From the NCBI GenBank assembly GCA_037179515.1, contig JAXCGZ010007619.1:68501-132500 (forward strand): a DNA stretch of 64,000 nucleotides. Reading direction: 5' to 3'. Shown here piece by piece: positions 33,859-59,779 of the stretch. The stretch comes from Halocaridina rubra (taxonomy: Eukaryota; Arthropoda; Malacostraca; Decapoda; Atyidae). Each line of letters starts with the position of its first letter. Positions within the stretch are counted from its first letter, which is position 1. The notes below the pieces were generated by a model. That model was not told the DNA's origin. It saw only the letters and a list, made by a program, of their open reading frames with translations, and did no database searches. A program made the position numbers and the translations under genes.

Positions 33859-35060
33859 GCAATCATACATATACTTTACACACCTTATAATGCTTCTGTG
33901 CTGCTGGGTTAGTATCCATTATCAATGGTTTTTCTGTTGATGATTTCGATCTCTAGGGTGTCCCCAAAGTAGATTTAAGTGTTTCTACGTTCCTCTCAGC
34001 ACCTGTTATGCAAAAAATCTATTACTTAAATATTAAATGCCTTTTCTTCATTGTTACCCTGTCATTAGGCCAAGCCATTTACTGTAGGTAAAACTAGATA
34101 AAAAAAAATGCATTAAATCTGTTTTCTAACCTTAACATACTAAAGGAGACATACTAGAAAATTTACCATTTAAAGAATTATTTATGGTTTTTTTAATCAG
34201 AACAGTCTTTGAAACCATTCCATCATCAACAGTTTTTTAAAAAGGAGGCTTTGATTTGTGGTAAGTTAGTCTATAACAAATAAAACAATCAATAATTAAA
34301 AGTTATAAATAATAATAGGGTTTATTGTCTAATTTTAGAGGTTATGAAAACTATAAACTACACTTATCTCTGTTAAAAACAACGGGACAAAATGCCCAAT
34401 AAGTACTGTTAGTATACAATGAGAAAGTGGTTAGAAACAGTATAATAGTGCCTTTAGAGGTTATGGAAACCATAATTACATTAAATAAAGTATGGATTAA
34501 GATATAAAATATAATTTTCTTTATTGCAAACTATCGTTTGTTTACAGGAACAAATTAAGAAAGAAATCCAGAATTCAAAAACAATGATATTGATGCAACT
34601 AAGCTTTTATTTATGAAAAGTTTTAAAATTTCCAGTACCAATTTAAAAAAAAAATTATAAAGTTCAAAACAAATTACCAGTAAGTTGAATGTCCATATAT
34701 CCTTACAATGCTTCTAAAGATTCTGAAGAATAAAAATAGTATGAAAAACTACATTAATCAGAATATTCTTTTACCTGTAAACTGTTCTTGGTTTACAAAA
34801 CGAACACAATAAAAAGAAGCATCAGCCATAAACACTGAATTTTAGTACCTATTATTCTATTCGTAGTAAGTATAAAATACTATGTATCAAATTAAAAAAA
34901 AAGTTAATAGATGATAAGTCAACAGTTTAAGAAAATAAAAACTTGAGCCACATAAAAAATTACATTAAAACCAAATGTCTTTTAAAATATTCATCACAGC
35001 CTTCGAATACATATACAAACACCTCTCGAATTTACACTATGAAAATTTCTGAAAATGAAC
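33859..35060. other. AT-rich intergenic, nothing recognised
   Basis: About 1.2 kb of low-GC sequence with A/T runs. A possible acceptor near 34004 (-) leads to only 15 codons before a stop. Confidence 0.35.
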
Positions 35061-35400
35061 GAGTAATGTAAATTTTGTGTATTTTAAAGTCTATTTCCAT
35101 AAAGAATAACGTTATTAGACACAGATAAGTTCCACAAGCGTGTATAAACACAATACCAAAGAAAAAAGGTAAGTAAAACACATTTTACAAGTACATAACC
35201 AAGCTGAAATAAGTATGTAAGCTAAAAATAAACAAGTACAGGATTAAAGATATACAGATAAACAAAAAATAAAAAAATTAACTCACTCTATATACGGTGG
35301 ATAACAGGTGTGTGGTGGCGGTGATCATAGTGCTAAGCCATAACGAGTTTCTGACTAGATTACTCAGAGAAAAATGGATCTAATGACCACTAACCAGAGC
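35061..35400 (+). mobile_element. Fragment of the CACCTNGTTC element family
   Basis: Matches the left half of the 54345 element: AGTTCCACAAGCGTGTAT against TGTTCCACAACCGTACAT, then ACCAAAGAAAAAAGGTAAGTA and the GGTGGATAACAGG / GGTGGCGG block. No terminus preserved. Confidence 0.5.
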
Positions 35401-35519
35401 TTGTGCCTTTGTTTGCAGTGTGGTCAGTCAGTACCCTCTACAATAGGATTTTCACCCTTACTGAAATGATTTTTCCACATCGTCATTGTTGTACTAGTAC
35501 AACAATGAATTGTGACTTT

Positions 35520-35522
<3 letters not shown>
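35400..35522 (+). repeat. Dispersed repeat containing a perfect 24-bp palindrome
   Basis: GTGTGGTCAGTCAGTACCCTC to the palindrome at 35491-35514, whose half-site is CATTGTTGTACT. A reverse copy lies at 43553-43690 with one half mutated. Both copies abut microsatellite. Confidence 0.6.

Positions 35523-35567
<45 letters not shown>
35523..35567. repeat. (TA)n array 1 of the bead string
   Basis: Pure TA; borders the left end of the first Tigger-like element. Confidence 0.95.
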
Positions 35568-35568
<1 letters not shown>

Positions 35569-35571
<3 letters not shown>

Positions 35572-36866
35572 CGATCCCCCGCTGGATCGCGTTTCTTGGT
35601 TCGCGTTTTCACTGTACCACGTTTTTTTTTTTTTTTTGGCAAATTATTATTTTATTTTTGGGGTATATGCAAAAATATTAAAGTATAAAAAAAATAAAAA
35701 TTCTCAGTATTTTCATTTTTTTATTGAAAAAAAAAAACATATTTCATTATCTAATTGATACTAAAAAATTTATTTCCCAGCCTACGAATAATAAAACAGT
35801 AAAAAATAGTAAAAAACATAATTTAGATATACGTACGTACAGTATAACTCACAGTATTGCATCATGCGAAATAGTGTCCGATAGCATACAATGTATTGGG
35901 GTCGCAGCTACGTGAGCTAGCATATATATTTATATATCCAATAGTTTCATGATTTTATTGATAAAAAAATGTATTCCTTAGCCTAAGAATAATAAAACAG
36001 TAAAAGTAAAAAACATAAACACTAACAGCATTGCAACATGTAAAATACGATACCGCTATCAGCGTTTGGACAAAGGCTCGTTCAGTCTAACTCACGTTTG
36101 CGTCGTTCACGTTGTGCTTGTTAAACGTTTTGCTTGTGTCCGATAGCGTACAATGTATTGGGGTCGCAGCTACGTGAGCTAGCATATATATTTATATTTC
36201 CAGTAGTTTCATGATTTTATTGATAAAAAAATGTATTTCTTAGCCTAAGAATAATAAAACAGTACAAAATAGTAAAAAACATAAATACTAACAGTATTGC
36301 AACATGTAAAATACGATACCGCTATCAGCGTTTCGGACAAAGGCTCGTTCATTCTAACTCACGTGTGCGCCGTTCACATTGTGTTTATTAATACGTTTTC
36401 TTGTTATTTTTTTACTCGCATATTTTAACCTTTGCAATGCCTCCCAAGCATCCTTCATCTTCTAAGGCTTCTTGTAGTGAGCCTAAGCGGCAAAGGAAAA
36501 TGTTAACCATAACAGATAAGGTAAGTTTACCTATCGCGTACATATAAATTTACGTTGCATGCTGTTATTTATAAAGTAAAGGGTGGTTTTTTAACAGTGC
36601 AAGGAGGGCTTATACAGTAAACGTAAAAATATTTGTAAAATACCTATGTACATGAGTATGTCATAGAAATATACGCTTGAATGCTGTTATTTATGAAGTA
36701 AAGGGTGGTTTGTTAACAGTACAGGGAGGGTTTATACAGTTTATACGGTGTAAACGTAAAAATAAATTAAATTATCTATGTACATATAGGCTGATCCTAC
36801 TCCGCGATTTTCCTGTCTCGCGCCGGGTCCCGGAACCGTACCATCATGATAATGGAAGGAACACTG
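35569..36866 (+). mobile_element. Tigger-like element 1, internally deleted (1.3 kb)
   Basis: Left end CAGCGATCCCCCGC, right end GGAACACTG, TA on both sides. It has two tandem subterminal copies of a 260-bp block (GTATTGGGGTCGCAGCTACG at about 35891 and 36153) and keeps only the transposase N-terminus at 36438 (MPPKHPSSSKASCSEPKRQR, then KMLTITDK) before a GTAAGT and non-coding right end. Non-autonomous derivative of the family with an intact-length copy at 38555-41506. Confidence 0.8.
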
Positions 36867-36868
36867 TG

Positions 36869-36869
36869 T

Positions 36870-36940
<71 letters not shown>
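36869..36940. repeat. (TA)n array 2 of the bead string
   Basis: Between Tigger-like elements 1 and 2. Confidence 0.95.
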
Positions 36941-41611
<4,671 letters not shown>

Positions 41612-41734
41612 CTTGTTCCTTTTATACGCGATTTTTTTATATGCGAAATTGCAATAACGCCCCCCAAAAATAAAAGTAAAAAACTCGAATTCGCGAATAA
41701 CGTCCCCCCCCCATTTTTTTTTTTTTTTTTTTTA

Positions 41735-41900
41735 AGATTATTGTGACACCAGGATGGACCAAAAAATTATAAAATAAAACAGCCTTTATCAGGCTGTAAA
41801 GAGAAACAGATGGAGAGTGTAATGACCTGTCAGATGTGAAGGGATTATAAAAGATGTGTAATGAATATCCAGCTCTCTGCTGGATTTTGAAATACCTCTA
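41735..41900 (-). mobile_element. CR1-like 3'-end fragment
   Basis: Reverse of the block seen at 58760-58890 (ACACTCTCCATCTGTTTCTC; ATCCTGGTGTCACAAT followed by an A-rich run). Confidence 0.55.
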
Positions 41901-42135
41901 CATTACTCTCATGATGTCTATTCCAAAAATTCTCCTTAGATCTTATTATTATTATTATTATTTTTAACAATAATTTTCCTTTGATGATGATTGTGGAGAT
42001 TGTTATTATTATTATTATTACGAATTTGAAATGAAACCATTATTTTTACAATAAATAATGTAGTTTTGGTTGAATGAACAAGAGTTAATTAAAGATCTCT
42101 CTCTCTCTCTCTCTCCAGCATTCTATTCTACCCAG

Positions 42136-42364
42136 TAGGGCGGGTGTATATATAATGTATAATGATGATGATCTTTTCTTATCGTAATCCTCTTTATACT
42201 AGTGGAAGAAGCCTCTGTGGGCGCTTATTTACTATATTTAAAAAATAATAACAATAATAATAATATAGTAAATAAGCGCCCGCGGAGGCTTCTTCCACCA
42301 GTACAAAGAGGATTTCGATAAGAAAAGATCATCATTATACATTATATATACACCCACCCTACCT
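42136..42364. repeat. Large hairpin, arms about 98 bp
   Basis: Arm 1 from TAGGGCGGGTGTATATATAA through GGAAGAAGCCTC to TTACTATATT; arm 2 is its inverted copy from AATATAGTAAATAAGCGCCC to TATACACCCACCCTA, with a few mismatches and indels. The loop is about 27 bases of A and (AAT)n. Confidence 0.85.
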
Positions 42365-42561
42365 CTGTCATATGTCTATCTAATCTACATTTGAAGGTGT
42401 CTAAGTAATACAATTCAGAATCTGAATTCCAGATCAAAACTTAGCACGAGGGTCTGCCCCTCTCTTTTTTCTCTCTTACTTTATTTAATTTTCGTGCTTT
42501 TCCCTCCAATTCCCTTATATCCTTAATCCCCTCCCTTTTTTTCCCCTCCTATCCCATCCCA

Positions 42562-42570
<9 letters not shown>

Positions 42571-42617
<47 letters not shown>
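42571..42617. repeat. Poly(A), 47 bp
   Basis: Uninterrupted A run. Confidence 0.95.
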
Positions 42618-42620
<3 letters not shown>

Positions 42621-42639
42621 TTGGCATTTATTATCCTAC

Positions 42640-42995
42640 TAGGAATACTCTACGGTATTACCAAGCCAATTTGCACCAATTTCTCTTCTGAACCTAAATT
42701 TATCAAGATTAAATCCATTACCCATTATGAATTCTGGTTTGATCATGAATTTTTTAAACTTTATTAATATCACCCTTGTAAATCCCTTTAAACCATTTAT
42801 ACACCTCAATCATATCCCCCCTAACTCTGTGCCTCTTTAGAGAATGTAGATTTAGTTTTTTTAATCTGTCATATGGTAGATTTAGGCATTGCAAAACTAA
42901 TTTTTTTTTTCGTTTTTTAGTCTTTCTTTGGTTATTTATAATTCTTATTTTATCTTTGTATACATTTGCAGATAGAGGTTCATTCTCCTGCATCC
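42640..42995 (-). pseudogene. CR1-like LINE ORF2 C-terminal fragment
   Basis: Minus-strand frame: CLNLPYDRLKKLNLHSLKRH, RVRGDMIEVYKWFKGIYKGD, then in another frame KFRFRREIGANWLGNTVE. It matches the ERLRELDLPSLEARR-RGDMVTVFKFLHGYD block of the CR1-like copies here, but is a different subfamily. Confidence 0.65.
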
Positions 42996-43363
42996 TCCTC
43001 CTCTTCTACCACATAAGTTACTTGCTCACTGCCACCATGCATGTCCCAGTGTACTGTATAACTGTTGCCCACTGCATAATAGAGTAAAGTATAGTAATGT
43101 ATGTTAATTTCTAGCTGTAAAGTGAATATGAATATCTTTTGTATACTCTTAAAAATAGATACAGGGCTTTCTGCTTTGCTATGTAGTAATAAAATATGTT
43201 TTTTACTTATCTTATATCTTTGGCATGGTGTGTGTCTGTAAGATTTTGAACGTATCTATGCCCTTTATCATTGTTTCCTATGGAAAATAACTCGGTTTTT
43301 CACGCGATTTTCCATTTGCCTGACCCTTCTGAGAACCTATCTAGGCGTTATTCTGAGAACTAG

Positions 43364-43690
<327 letters not shown>

Positions 43691-43891
43691 GTCCAATTTT
43701 CCTCCACTCAGAACCTCATTTTTTCTCACTCATGTTAGCCGCACTGTTAAATTTTATTTTTAACTATTATTTTTTATACACCTTGTTCACTTTTTCCGCA
43801 AGTTTATAATCCGCAAAACTGGAATAACACCCATAAGAAATAACAGTAAAGAAAATACGAAATTCGAGAATAACGCCCATGCAAAATTATT

Positions 43892-43893
43892 AT

Positions 43894-43943
<50 letters not shown>
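43892..43943. repeat. Poly(T) tract
   Basis: About 50 T with few interruptions. Confidence 0.9.
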
Positions 43944-43947
<4 letters not shown>

Positions 43948-43964
43948 AATAATTGACCACCTCG

Positions 43965-44529
43965 GAGGTACTTTTTCGCCATCCTCCTCCTCTTTTACCG
44001 CTTAATGCGCTCGGATATTATGAAGATAATGAAAAAAAAAAGCATTAAGAAGAAACAGCAAACAAATTTTTGATATAATATCATCAGGGAAATAGCATGC
44101 GAGGGTGCATAAGCTGATACGGAAGTGGAAAAACGTTTGTGGATAGAGGTTTGTTCTGCCGCATCCTCCTCCTCTTCTACCGCTTAATGCGATCAAATAT
44201 TATGATGAAAATTGAAAAAAAGCATTCAGAACAAACAGCAAACAAATTTTCGATATAATATCATCAGGGAAATAGCGTGCGAGGGTGCATCAGCGGATAC
44301 GGAAGTGGCAAAACATTTGCCGATAAAAGTTCGTTTTCCCGCATCCTCCTCCTCTTCTACCGTTTAATGCGATCATACATTATGAGGAAAATAGAAAAAA
44401 AGCATTAAGAACAAACAGCAAAAAAATTTTCAATGTCATATCATCAGGGATATAGCGTGCGAGGGTGCATCAGTTGATACGGAGGTGGCAAAACGTTTGT
44501 CGATAGAGGTTCGTTTTCCCGCATCCTAC

Positions 44530-44530
<1 letters not shown>
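43965..44530 (-). repeat. Satellite, about 180-bp monomer, 3 units
   Basis: GCATCCTCCTCCTCTTCTAC-type starts at about 43981, 44162, 44342 and 44521 give a 180-bp period. Each unit carries GCTGATACGGAAGTGGCAAA and AAGCATTAAGAACAAACAGC. Partial units continue at 44885-44985 and 45240-45460. Confidence 0.85.
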
Positions 44531-44534
<4 letters not shown>

Positions 44535-44583
<49 letters not shown>

Positions 44584-44880
44584 TGACACTAGGACGGGCA
44601 AAAATAAATAAATAATTTGCCATCATCGGGCCTGGACACGAAGAGAACAAAAAGTAAAGAGAAACAGATAGCAAGTGTTGTGACTTGTCAGACGTGAAGG
44701 AATAGTAAGAACTGTGTAACGAATATCCAAGAATATTCGGTGTTGATGAGGTCATAGAAAAAGAACCGTAACTGAAGAAAGACTTTACATCGTACTGTCC
44801 TGGACAGTTCTCATTAAGTCCAAAAGACCTTTCAGCGGTAGTACTGCAACAGGCGGATGGTGTCATGGGCCAACCTACTA
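44535..44880 (-). mobile_element. Poly(T)-headed CR1-like 3' fragment inside the satellite
   Basis: About 47 T then TGTGACACTAGGACGGGC, TCATCGGGCCTGGACACG and AAGTAAAGAGAAACAGATAG: the reverse of the 58685-58930 sequence with its A tail. It splits a satellite unit. Confidence 0.6.
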
Positions 44881-45784
44881 CAGTATAATACCACTCAATG
44901 CGATAAAATATTATGAAGAAAACTGAAAAAAGCATTAAGAAGAAACAACAAACAAACTTTCAACACAATATCGTCAGGGAAATAGCGTGTAGAGAATATA
45001 TATATATTTCATTAAGTTTCCCCGAAATACGTTTTCTTTGTAACGGATTGCATAGTTTTCATTTTCTCTCAACTGACTTTGTTTACGTTTAGATTTCGTG
45101 AAGCAAGGTCGATATGTAAAGAAGATAGAATAATGTTTAGAACCAAGGAATATTAATACTATAATCTTGAAAATTAGATAAATCCCAAATAAAGTGAGTA
45201 AATAAATATTTTATGAGTTATTGTGCCTGAATAGTGATAAGCATCAGCTGATACGAAAGCGGCAAAACGTTTGTCGATAAAGGTTCGATCTCCTGCATCC
45301 TCCTCCTCTTCTACTGCTTAATGCGATCTAATATTATGAAGAAAATTGAAAAAAAAGCATTAGGAACAAAAAGCAAACAAACTGTCGATATAATATTGTC
45401 AGGAAAATAGCATACGAGGGTGCATCAGCTGATACGGAGGAGGCAAAACGTTTGCAGCCTCGTGCTCACCGCCACCATTCACATTCCAGTGTATGCCTGT
45501 TGCCCATATCATAATAGAGTGCATTAATTTGTTTACTGTACAGTAAATCTGTATATCTTTTATACTGTACACTATTTGCATGTTAATATAAATAACCACA
45601 GGTCTTTCTGCTTTGTTATGTACATATAAAATATAATTACTTATCTTATATCTTTGGTATAGTGTGTCTATGGACGGTTGTGGAACGAGTTATGCCCATT
45701 ATCATTGTTTCTTATGGAAAATAACTCGCTAAAATACGCGGCACTTCTGAGAACCTATCTTTGCGTTATTCCAAGAACTGGGTG

Positions 45785-47044
45785 TGCGTGCTAATCCAAA
45801 TTCGCGTAGTATAAACTCGGGTAAACAAAGAGGTGACTGTACATACACGTGCTGCATGATGTCATTATATATACACTACTGATCATACGGTAGGCAGAAC
45901 TGCAGCGGAATCAGTTTCTATATTTTGTAATACGTCCACCTAACACCCATTAATGTTTGCTACAGCCTGTTAGTCGACAGGTATTCAATTTGTTCATTTC
46001 CATTTACTCTCTATTTTCTCGTTTCTCTTTCCATGTTTTGTATTTTTTTTCATCTAAATTCAATACCTTCCCTGATAATTTTTTGTACTCATCCTTAACA
46101 TTCACAACTGGAATAATTTCCTTAAAACCGCTTAAGCCTACTATATCCCGTTAGGTGGCTGGGATTCTTTCCATAACTCTATGGAGGAGGATGCCTTATG
46201 CAATCTACCATTATGGAACAAAAAAGGCTTTAACATGATAATTTTCTCTACTAACTAGGAAAACTGTACCAACCCTTTGGAAATTTAGTTTCACCACATA
46301 ATATTACATTTTTTATCAGTTTCAAAAATTTGCTAAATCATAGCTTAAACTCTTCCTTATTCATACTTTCATTGCCTTCACTCTTAATCTTTCGATAGAT
46401 TATCCCGATATTTCGATATGCTTTCAATTTCCTATTTTCACAAGTTTACTTTTAACCTTCTCTTGTCTCTGTTCAATATATCCATCTGGTTATCTCATCC
46501 ATAAAAAGTCCAAAGTGTTTACATTTATTCAATTATCCAAAAAGTGCAAAAGTTAAGAATCTTTTCAATCTGCCGGATGAAGTGAGTGACAAAATAAAAT
46601 CTGATATATCTGGAATGATGGTGTTATGGATAACAAAAAGGACAACAATAATCAAAATAATTAAAGTTCTATGTCAATACTTCCAATTCTCCACAAACAA
46701 TCCTTTCCTATTCTACACAAACAATCCCTAAGTCTTGGGAGGAATTAACTATTAACAAGTAATATACCTGTAGGTATGGAGCAGTGTCTTGTTTTACAAA
46801 CTTCACTACTATAGAAGTAGAATATTTAAATTTAATACAGCTATTATGATGAAGAAACGCATCTGAGTTATAGATGCAAAAATGTTATGCAACCAGTCTC
46901 ACTGATTGTAAATTATAATTTTGTTTAAATAATGCAGGAAAATAAATAAATATATAAAAACAGAGCTGTGAAAAACACAACAGCAATGCAAAAAAATACT
47001 ACTCAAAACTGAAAAGCTACATATGTGAACATATTATAAGAATT
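45785..47044. other. Intergenic, nothing recognised
   Basis: AT-rich, no supported gene. The last part is the downstream flank of the 47-56 kb gene. Confidence 0.35.
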
Positions 47045-47050
47045 TTTATT
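47045..47050 (-). terminator. AATAAA polyadenylation signal of the 47-56 kb gene
   Basis: TTTATT on the plus strand, AATAAA on the coding strand, about 130 bases past the stop. Confidence 0.55.
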
Positions 47051-47182
47051 AAGAGTGGATATTTAAAACTGTTTATGCACTTAAAAACTATACAAGACTT
47101 CTACGTATGAAAAATCACTATAGGAAGGAAGGCACGATCTATAACAGTATCAATATCAAGTAGTGACGGAGACAAATACTGG

Positions 47183-56336
<9,154 letters not shown>

Positions 56337-57047
56337 CTGCAAAAAATAATTAGAGATGTACACAACTTTTCATAATTTTGAATGAAAAACAATATATCAT
56401 AATTACAAAGCAATACTTATCCTGCTCATAAATATACTACCCATGCATACGCTTCAGAATCGGAATACATAAAAATTCTTTGGAAATAATACAAAATAGT
56501 CTCTAAATATCAATACTGACATACAGTACATCATGCAAGTTTCAACCGCTATTTATCATATTTGTACAGATTCTTTTTTTTATGCTTACTTGGCCGCATG
56601 GGTGGTATATTTTTGTGAAGCAATTAGCTTCTAAGTAAGCTAATCTACATTGTGGTATACAGTAGAGCAATCCTTAAATATATTCAAAACCAAAAAGCTT
56701 TTAACATTTAACCTTCGTTGGTTAGGTTAGATCCCAATTTAGAGAGACCACATAACAATGAGTCCTAGCATGCTCGAGTTCTAAATGGGATACTTGATGA
56801 AAATTTACCAAAATATTTAGTCTGGACTTCAAATAAAAGAAAACAAACTAGTAAATAAGCTATTAAACCTTTTGGGAAATTCAGGATAAGTTAATTTTCT
56901 TCTAATCCTAATGCTTATTTTCGCATACCAAACGAAAATACAATACATTGAAAAAATCTCCAAAACCAAGAGAAAATAATGTGTGAAATGAATAATTCAT
57001 TTCTGGACTGGGGGTAAACTAACTGAATATATTTCATACTTTGGTAA
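56337..57047. other. AT-rich region upstream of the first coding exon
   Basis: Should hold an upstream intron or 5' exon of the MNWVGG gene; no promoter or exon could be picked with confidence. Confidence 0.35.
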
Positions 57048-57228
57048 AGGTCCAGTATAACTCCAGCGCCTTAATTCTACCCTTCTCAATAAGGTAGTTA
57101 CTTTGCAATGGCATATTTGTACTAACCTAACCTAAAGTTATTTTTAGGTTTGTACAAATATGCCAATGCAAAGTAACTTTACCTTATTGAGTAGGGTAGA
57201 ATTAAGGCGCCGGAGTTAAACTGGACCT
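57048..57228. repeat. Inverted repeat, arms about 75 bp
   Basis: AGGTCCAGTATAACTCCAGC to GGCATATTTGTAC, then a loop of about 30 bases with CTAACCTAACCTAAAG, then the inverted arm ending GGAGTTAAACTGGACCT. Foldback or MITE-like. Confidence 0.85.
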
Positions 57229-57467
57229 CTATCCATATTTTTTTTTTCTATCCGAGGGTGTGTATGTAAACATTTACCAAATTAAGTGGTAATTGCCTAA
57301 TTAAAAGGAGGTTTGAAAAGTAAAGATAATCTTATTTTCTTTAGTAGGAAACGAATCCAAGTAAAATAAAAGGGTCACTGACAAACAATGACAAGAAAGA
57401 AGGTCTAACCTGACGTAACCTCTGAATTCTTACCGGCAACGTTGGAAAAGAATGTTTTTATATACAG

Positions 57468-57867
57468 GGTGTCCACAAAGTCTGGGTACATAGGAAATTT
57501 CACTTATGCAGACCTATTCAATCGAGTTCACCTGAATTTTGTAAAGCGCATCAAATTATGCATTGAAAATGATGGAAATCATATTGAAAATATTATTTAT
57601 TAACATTAGATTTAAATAAAATTGTTTTGTTTTAAAAGTATGTGTTAATCTCCTGTGTACCCAGACGAAGTCTGGGTACACAGGAGATTAACACATACTT
57701 TTAAAACAAAACAATTTTATTTAAATCTAATGTTAATAAATAATATTTTCAATATGATTTCCATCATTTTCAATGCATAATTTGATGCGCTTTACAAAAT
57801 TCAGGTGAACTCGATTGAATAGGTCTGCATAGTGAAATTTCCTATGTACCCAGACTTTGTGGACACC
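57468..57867. mobile_element. 400-bp near-perfect palindrome with mariner-like ends
   Basis: Outer ends GGTGTCCACAAAGTCTGGG and its inverse (ending TTTGTGGACACC). The centre near 57667 is CCCAGACGAAGTCTGGG, so each arm ends in a copy of the same CAGACTT/AAGTCTGGG terminus. Arms of about 197 bp differ by very few bases. It looks like two head-to-head copies of a short element. Confidence 0.85.
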
Positions 57868-58150
57868 ATTACATTAGTTTCCTACGACAATAACTGTGAA
57901 TGAAAAACATCAAATTACAACCTAACCAGTATAATCAACACTCCTTTTCAGTAGACAGGTAATCTATCATTACTATAAAAATTTAAACTATAACTAAATA
58001 ACCTTATAAAAAAAAATGGAAAAAAACTAGATGGAATAATAATTCTTTAATGTTTTCTGAGAGGTCTTTCAAGTTGCGTTTGTTTAGAATATTTCACGTC
58101 ATCTTCTTCTTGCTTCGACATTACAGAAACGAATCAAGAACAGATATGTA

Positions 58151-58183
<33 letters not shown>

Positions 58184-58424
58184 ATATAAATAGCGTGGTG
58201 AATAAGGGCGCGAAGAGCTTGGAATGAATGAATATCTTAATAGATTAACAAATTAATAACCTGAGGTAACGACTGAAGATCATGGGGGGGGGGGGGCATG
58301 AAATGATTGTATATTAGTCACTTTCTAAGCAAAAATATTTCGAAAAATACTAAAATTATAACACTGCTAAATAAAAATATTGTTTAGAATTTTTGAAATG
58401 ATGCAATCAGATCTGGCTATTGAT
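57868..58424. other. AT-rich intergenic with a TAAA run
   Basis: (AAAT)n at about 58151-58182 and a G run at 58285-58296. No gene. Confidence 0.4.
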
Positions 58425-58525
58425 AAGAATCTGGCCTGATATTAGTAAGAAAAGGCATCCAGCTATAACTCCCCAGCTCTAACCTGTGTCCACTTCCATT
58501 CGAACTGATAAATAACTGCGACACA
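58425..58525 (+). mobile_element. SINE S2, 5'-truncated
   Basis: GGCATCCAGCTATAACTCCC, TCCATTCGAACTGATAAATA and TGCGACACAT. Confidence 0.6.
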
Positions 58526-58684
58526 TATAATAGTAAACTACAGATATCGTGATAGGACTCACTGGAAATGCATAATAATACTCAGTGAATAAAGAATTAT
58601 CTTTTTTTCTGGGATTACAATAATATATCATACTGTAACCTAAATAATATTCATAAGAAAATCTTTCTGTAAGTTGTAAGAAAG

Positions 58685-58930
58685 TACGTATTTACTCCAA
58701 TAGTACTTGTAAATGGAATTCACTGAGCGAAGAAGCAGTAAATGAAGAAATAGGGAGCATTACACTCTCCATATCTGTTTCTCTTTACTTTATGTATTCT
58801 TCGTGCCCAGGCCCGATGAGGGCTGTTTTATTTTATATTTTTTGTTTTTTGGCCTGCCCTGGTGTTACAATCATAAAAAAAAAATAAGCTACGAGCATAG
58901 AACTTTCCCCTGAACACAATTAGGTAGATT
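58685..58930 (+). mobile_element. CR1-like 3' fragment, distinct subfamily
   Basis: TGGAATTCACTGAGCGAAGA encodes the WNSLSEE block seen in the main CR1-like copies; ends ACACAATTAGGTAG. The internal block CACTCTCCATATCTGTTTCT to CCTGGTGTTACAAT links it to the fragments at 41735 and 44535. Confidence 0.6.
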
Positions 58931-58967
58931 ATGTGTTTGTTGTATCATATGTAATACAAAAAAATCT

Positions 58968-59118
58968 TTTAATCCCTATTCGAGTGAAGGTGGACACATA
59001 AGTTTGGAGCTTAGGAAATTAGACTGTAAGCCCTTCCTAATATCCTGCGGTTGGCTTGAAATCAGGTTTGAAACGTCCAGAGGCAAGTGCTCTAACCTAA
59101 CTACTATCTTACCGCGTT
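58968..59118 (-). mobile_element. SINE S2
   Basis: AATCCCTATTCGAGTGAAGG, GCCCTTCCTAATATCC and TTACCGCGTTCC. Confidence 0.65.
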
Positions 59119-59284
59119 CCACTGAACAGAACATACTGCAGAGAACGTTTAATTCTAAGTGATGTTCATAAAACTACCTTAGCAACGCATCCTCTATCTT
59201 GCTCTCGAGTTTAGAGCATGTTTACGATTTATCTCCAGTAGAGCATGATGCCAACTATTGTTATTGTTGTTTCCTCACTGTGTC

Positions 59285-59775
59285 ATCATTATTGAATCCG
59301 CACTTGAAAAAGCACATAGCTAAGCTTGAAAAAGTTCGAAGACATGCCACGAAACTGGTGCCAGAAATACGCAATCTCGGTTTATGATGAGAGGCTGAGG
59401 GAATTAGACTTACCATCACTCGAAGCTAGAAAATTGAGGGGGGATATGGTGACAATCTTTAAATTCCTTCATGGTTATGATAGAGTGAATAGGGATCGAT
59501 TTTTTTTATATGGCAGGCTCTAGAACTAGAGGTCATAGTTTGAAGCTTCGTAAGAAAACTTCTTTGCAGGATGTAAGGAAATACTTTTTCAGTGTAAGAG
59601 TAGTTGATAATTGGAATTGGTTAAGCGAGGAGGTAGTTAATGCTATCTCAATCCATAGTTTTAAGGACAGGTATGATAAGTATCACTAAGTATAAAATGG
59701 AACCGATCAGGAGACTGGAAGATACGAGCTTTGGGCTCTTTCCCGCAAATACAATTAGGAAATTACAATTAGGTA
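59285..59775 (+). pseudogene. CR1-like LINE, 5'-truncated copy 3
   Basis: Starts at the codons for NPHLKKHIAKLEKVRRHATK and runs to the shared 3' end. One extra T near 59383 and another change near 59505 break the frame. The end carries two tail units (ACAATTAGGAAATT, ACAATTAGGTAATT). Confidence 0.85.
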
Positions 59776-59779
59776 ATTA

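Larger units (their letters stand above)
43779..45784 (-). mobile_element. CACCTNGTTC-family DNA element, copy 2, with satellite monomers
   Basis: Left end CACCTTGTTCACTTTTTCCG, right end (inverted) CACCCAGTTCTTGGAATAAC. The interior holds a 180-bp monomer array in reverse relative to copy 3, interrupted by poly(T) plus CR1-like debris (44535-44880) and by an unrelated 240-bp block (44990-45235). No transposase. Confidence 0.75.

Noticed and set aside
33955..34008. Minus-strand exon with acceptor GCATAACAG
   Set aside because: Only about 15 codons before a stop in the one open phase; no upstream partner.
43965..44530. CRISPR-like array
   Set aside because: The whole 180-bp unit repeats; there is no short repeat with unique spacers, and the context is animal DNA.
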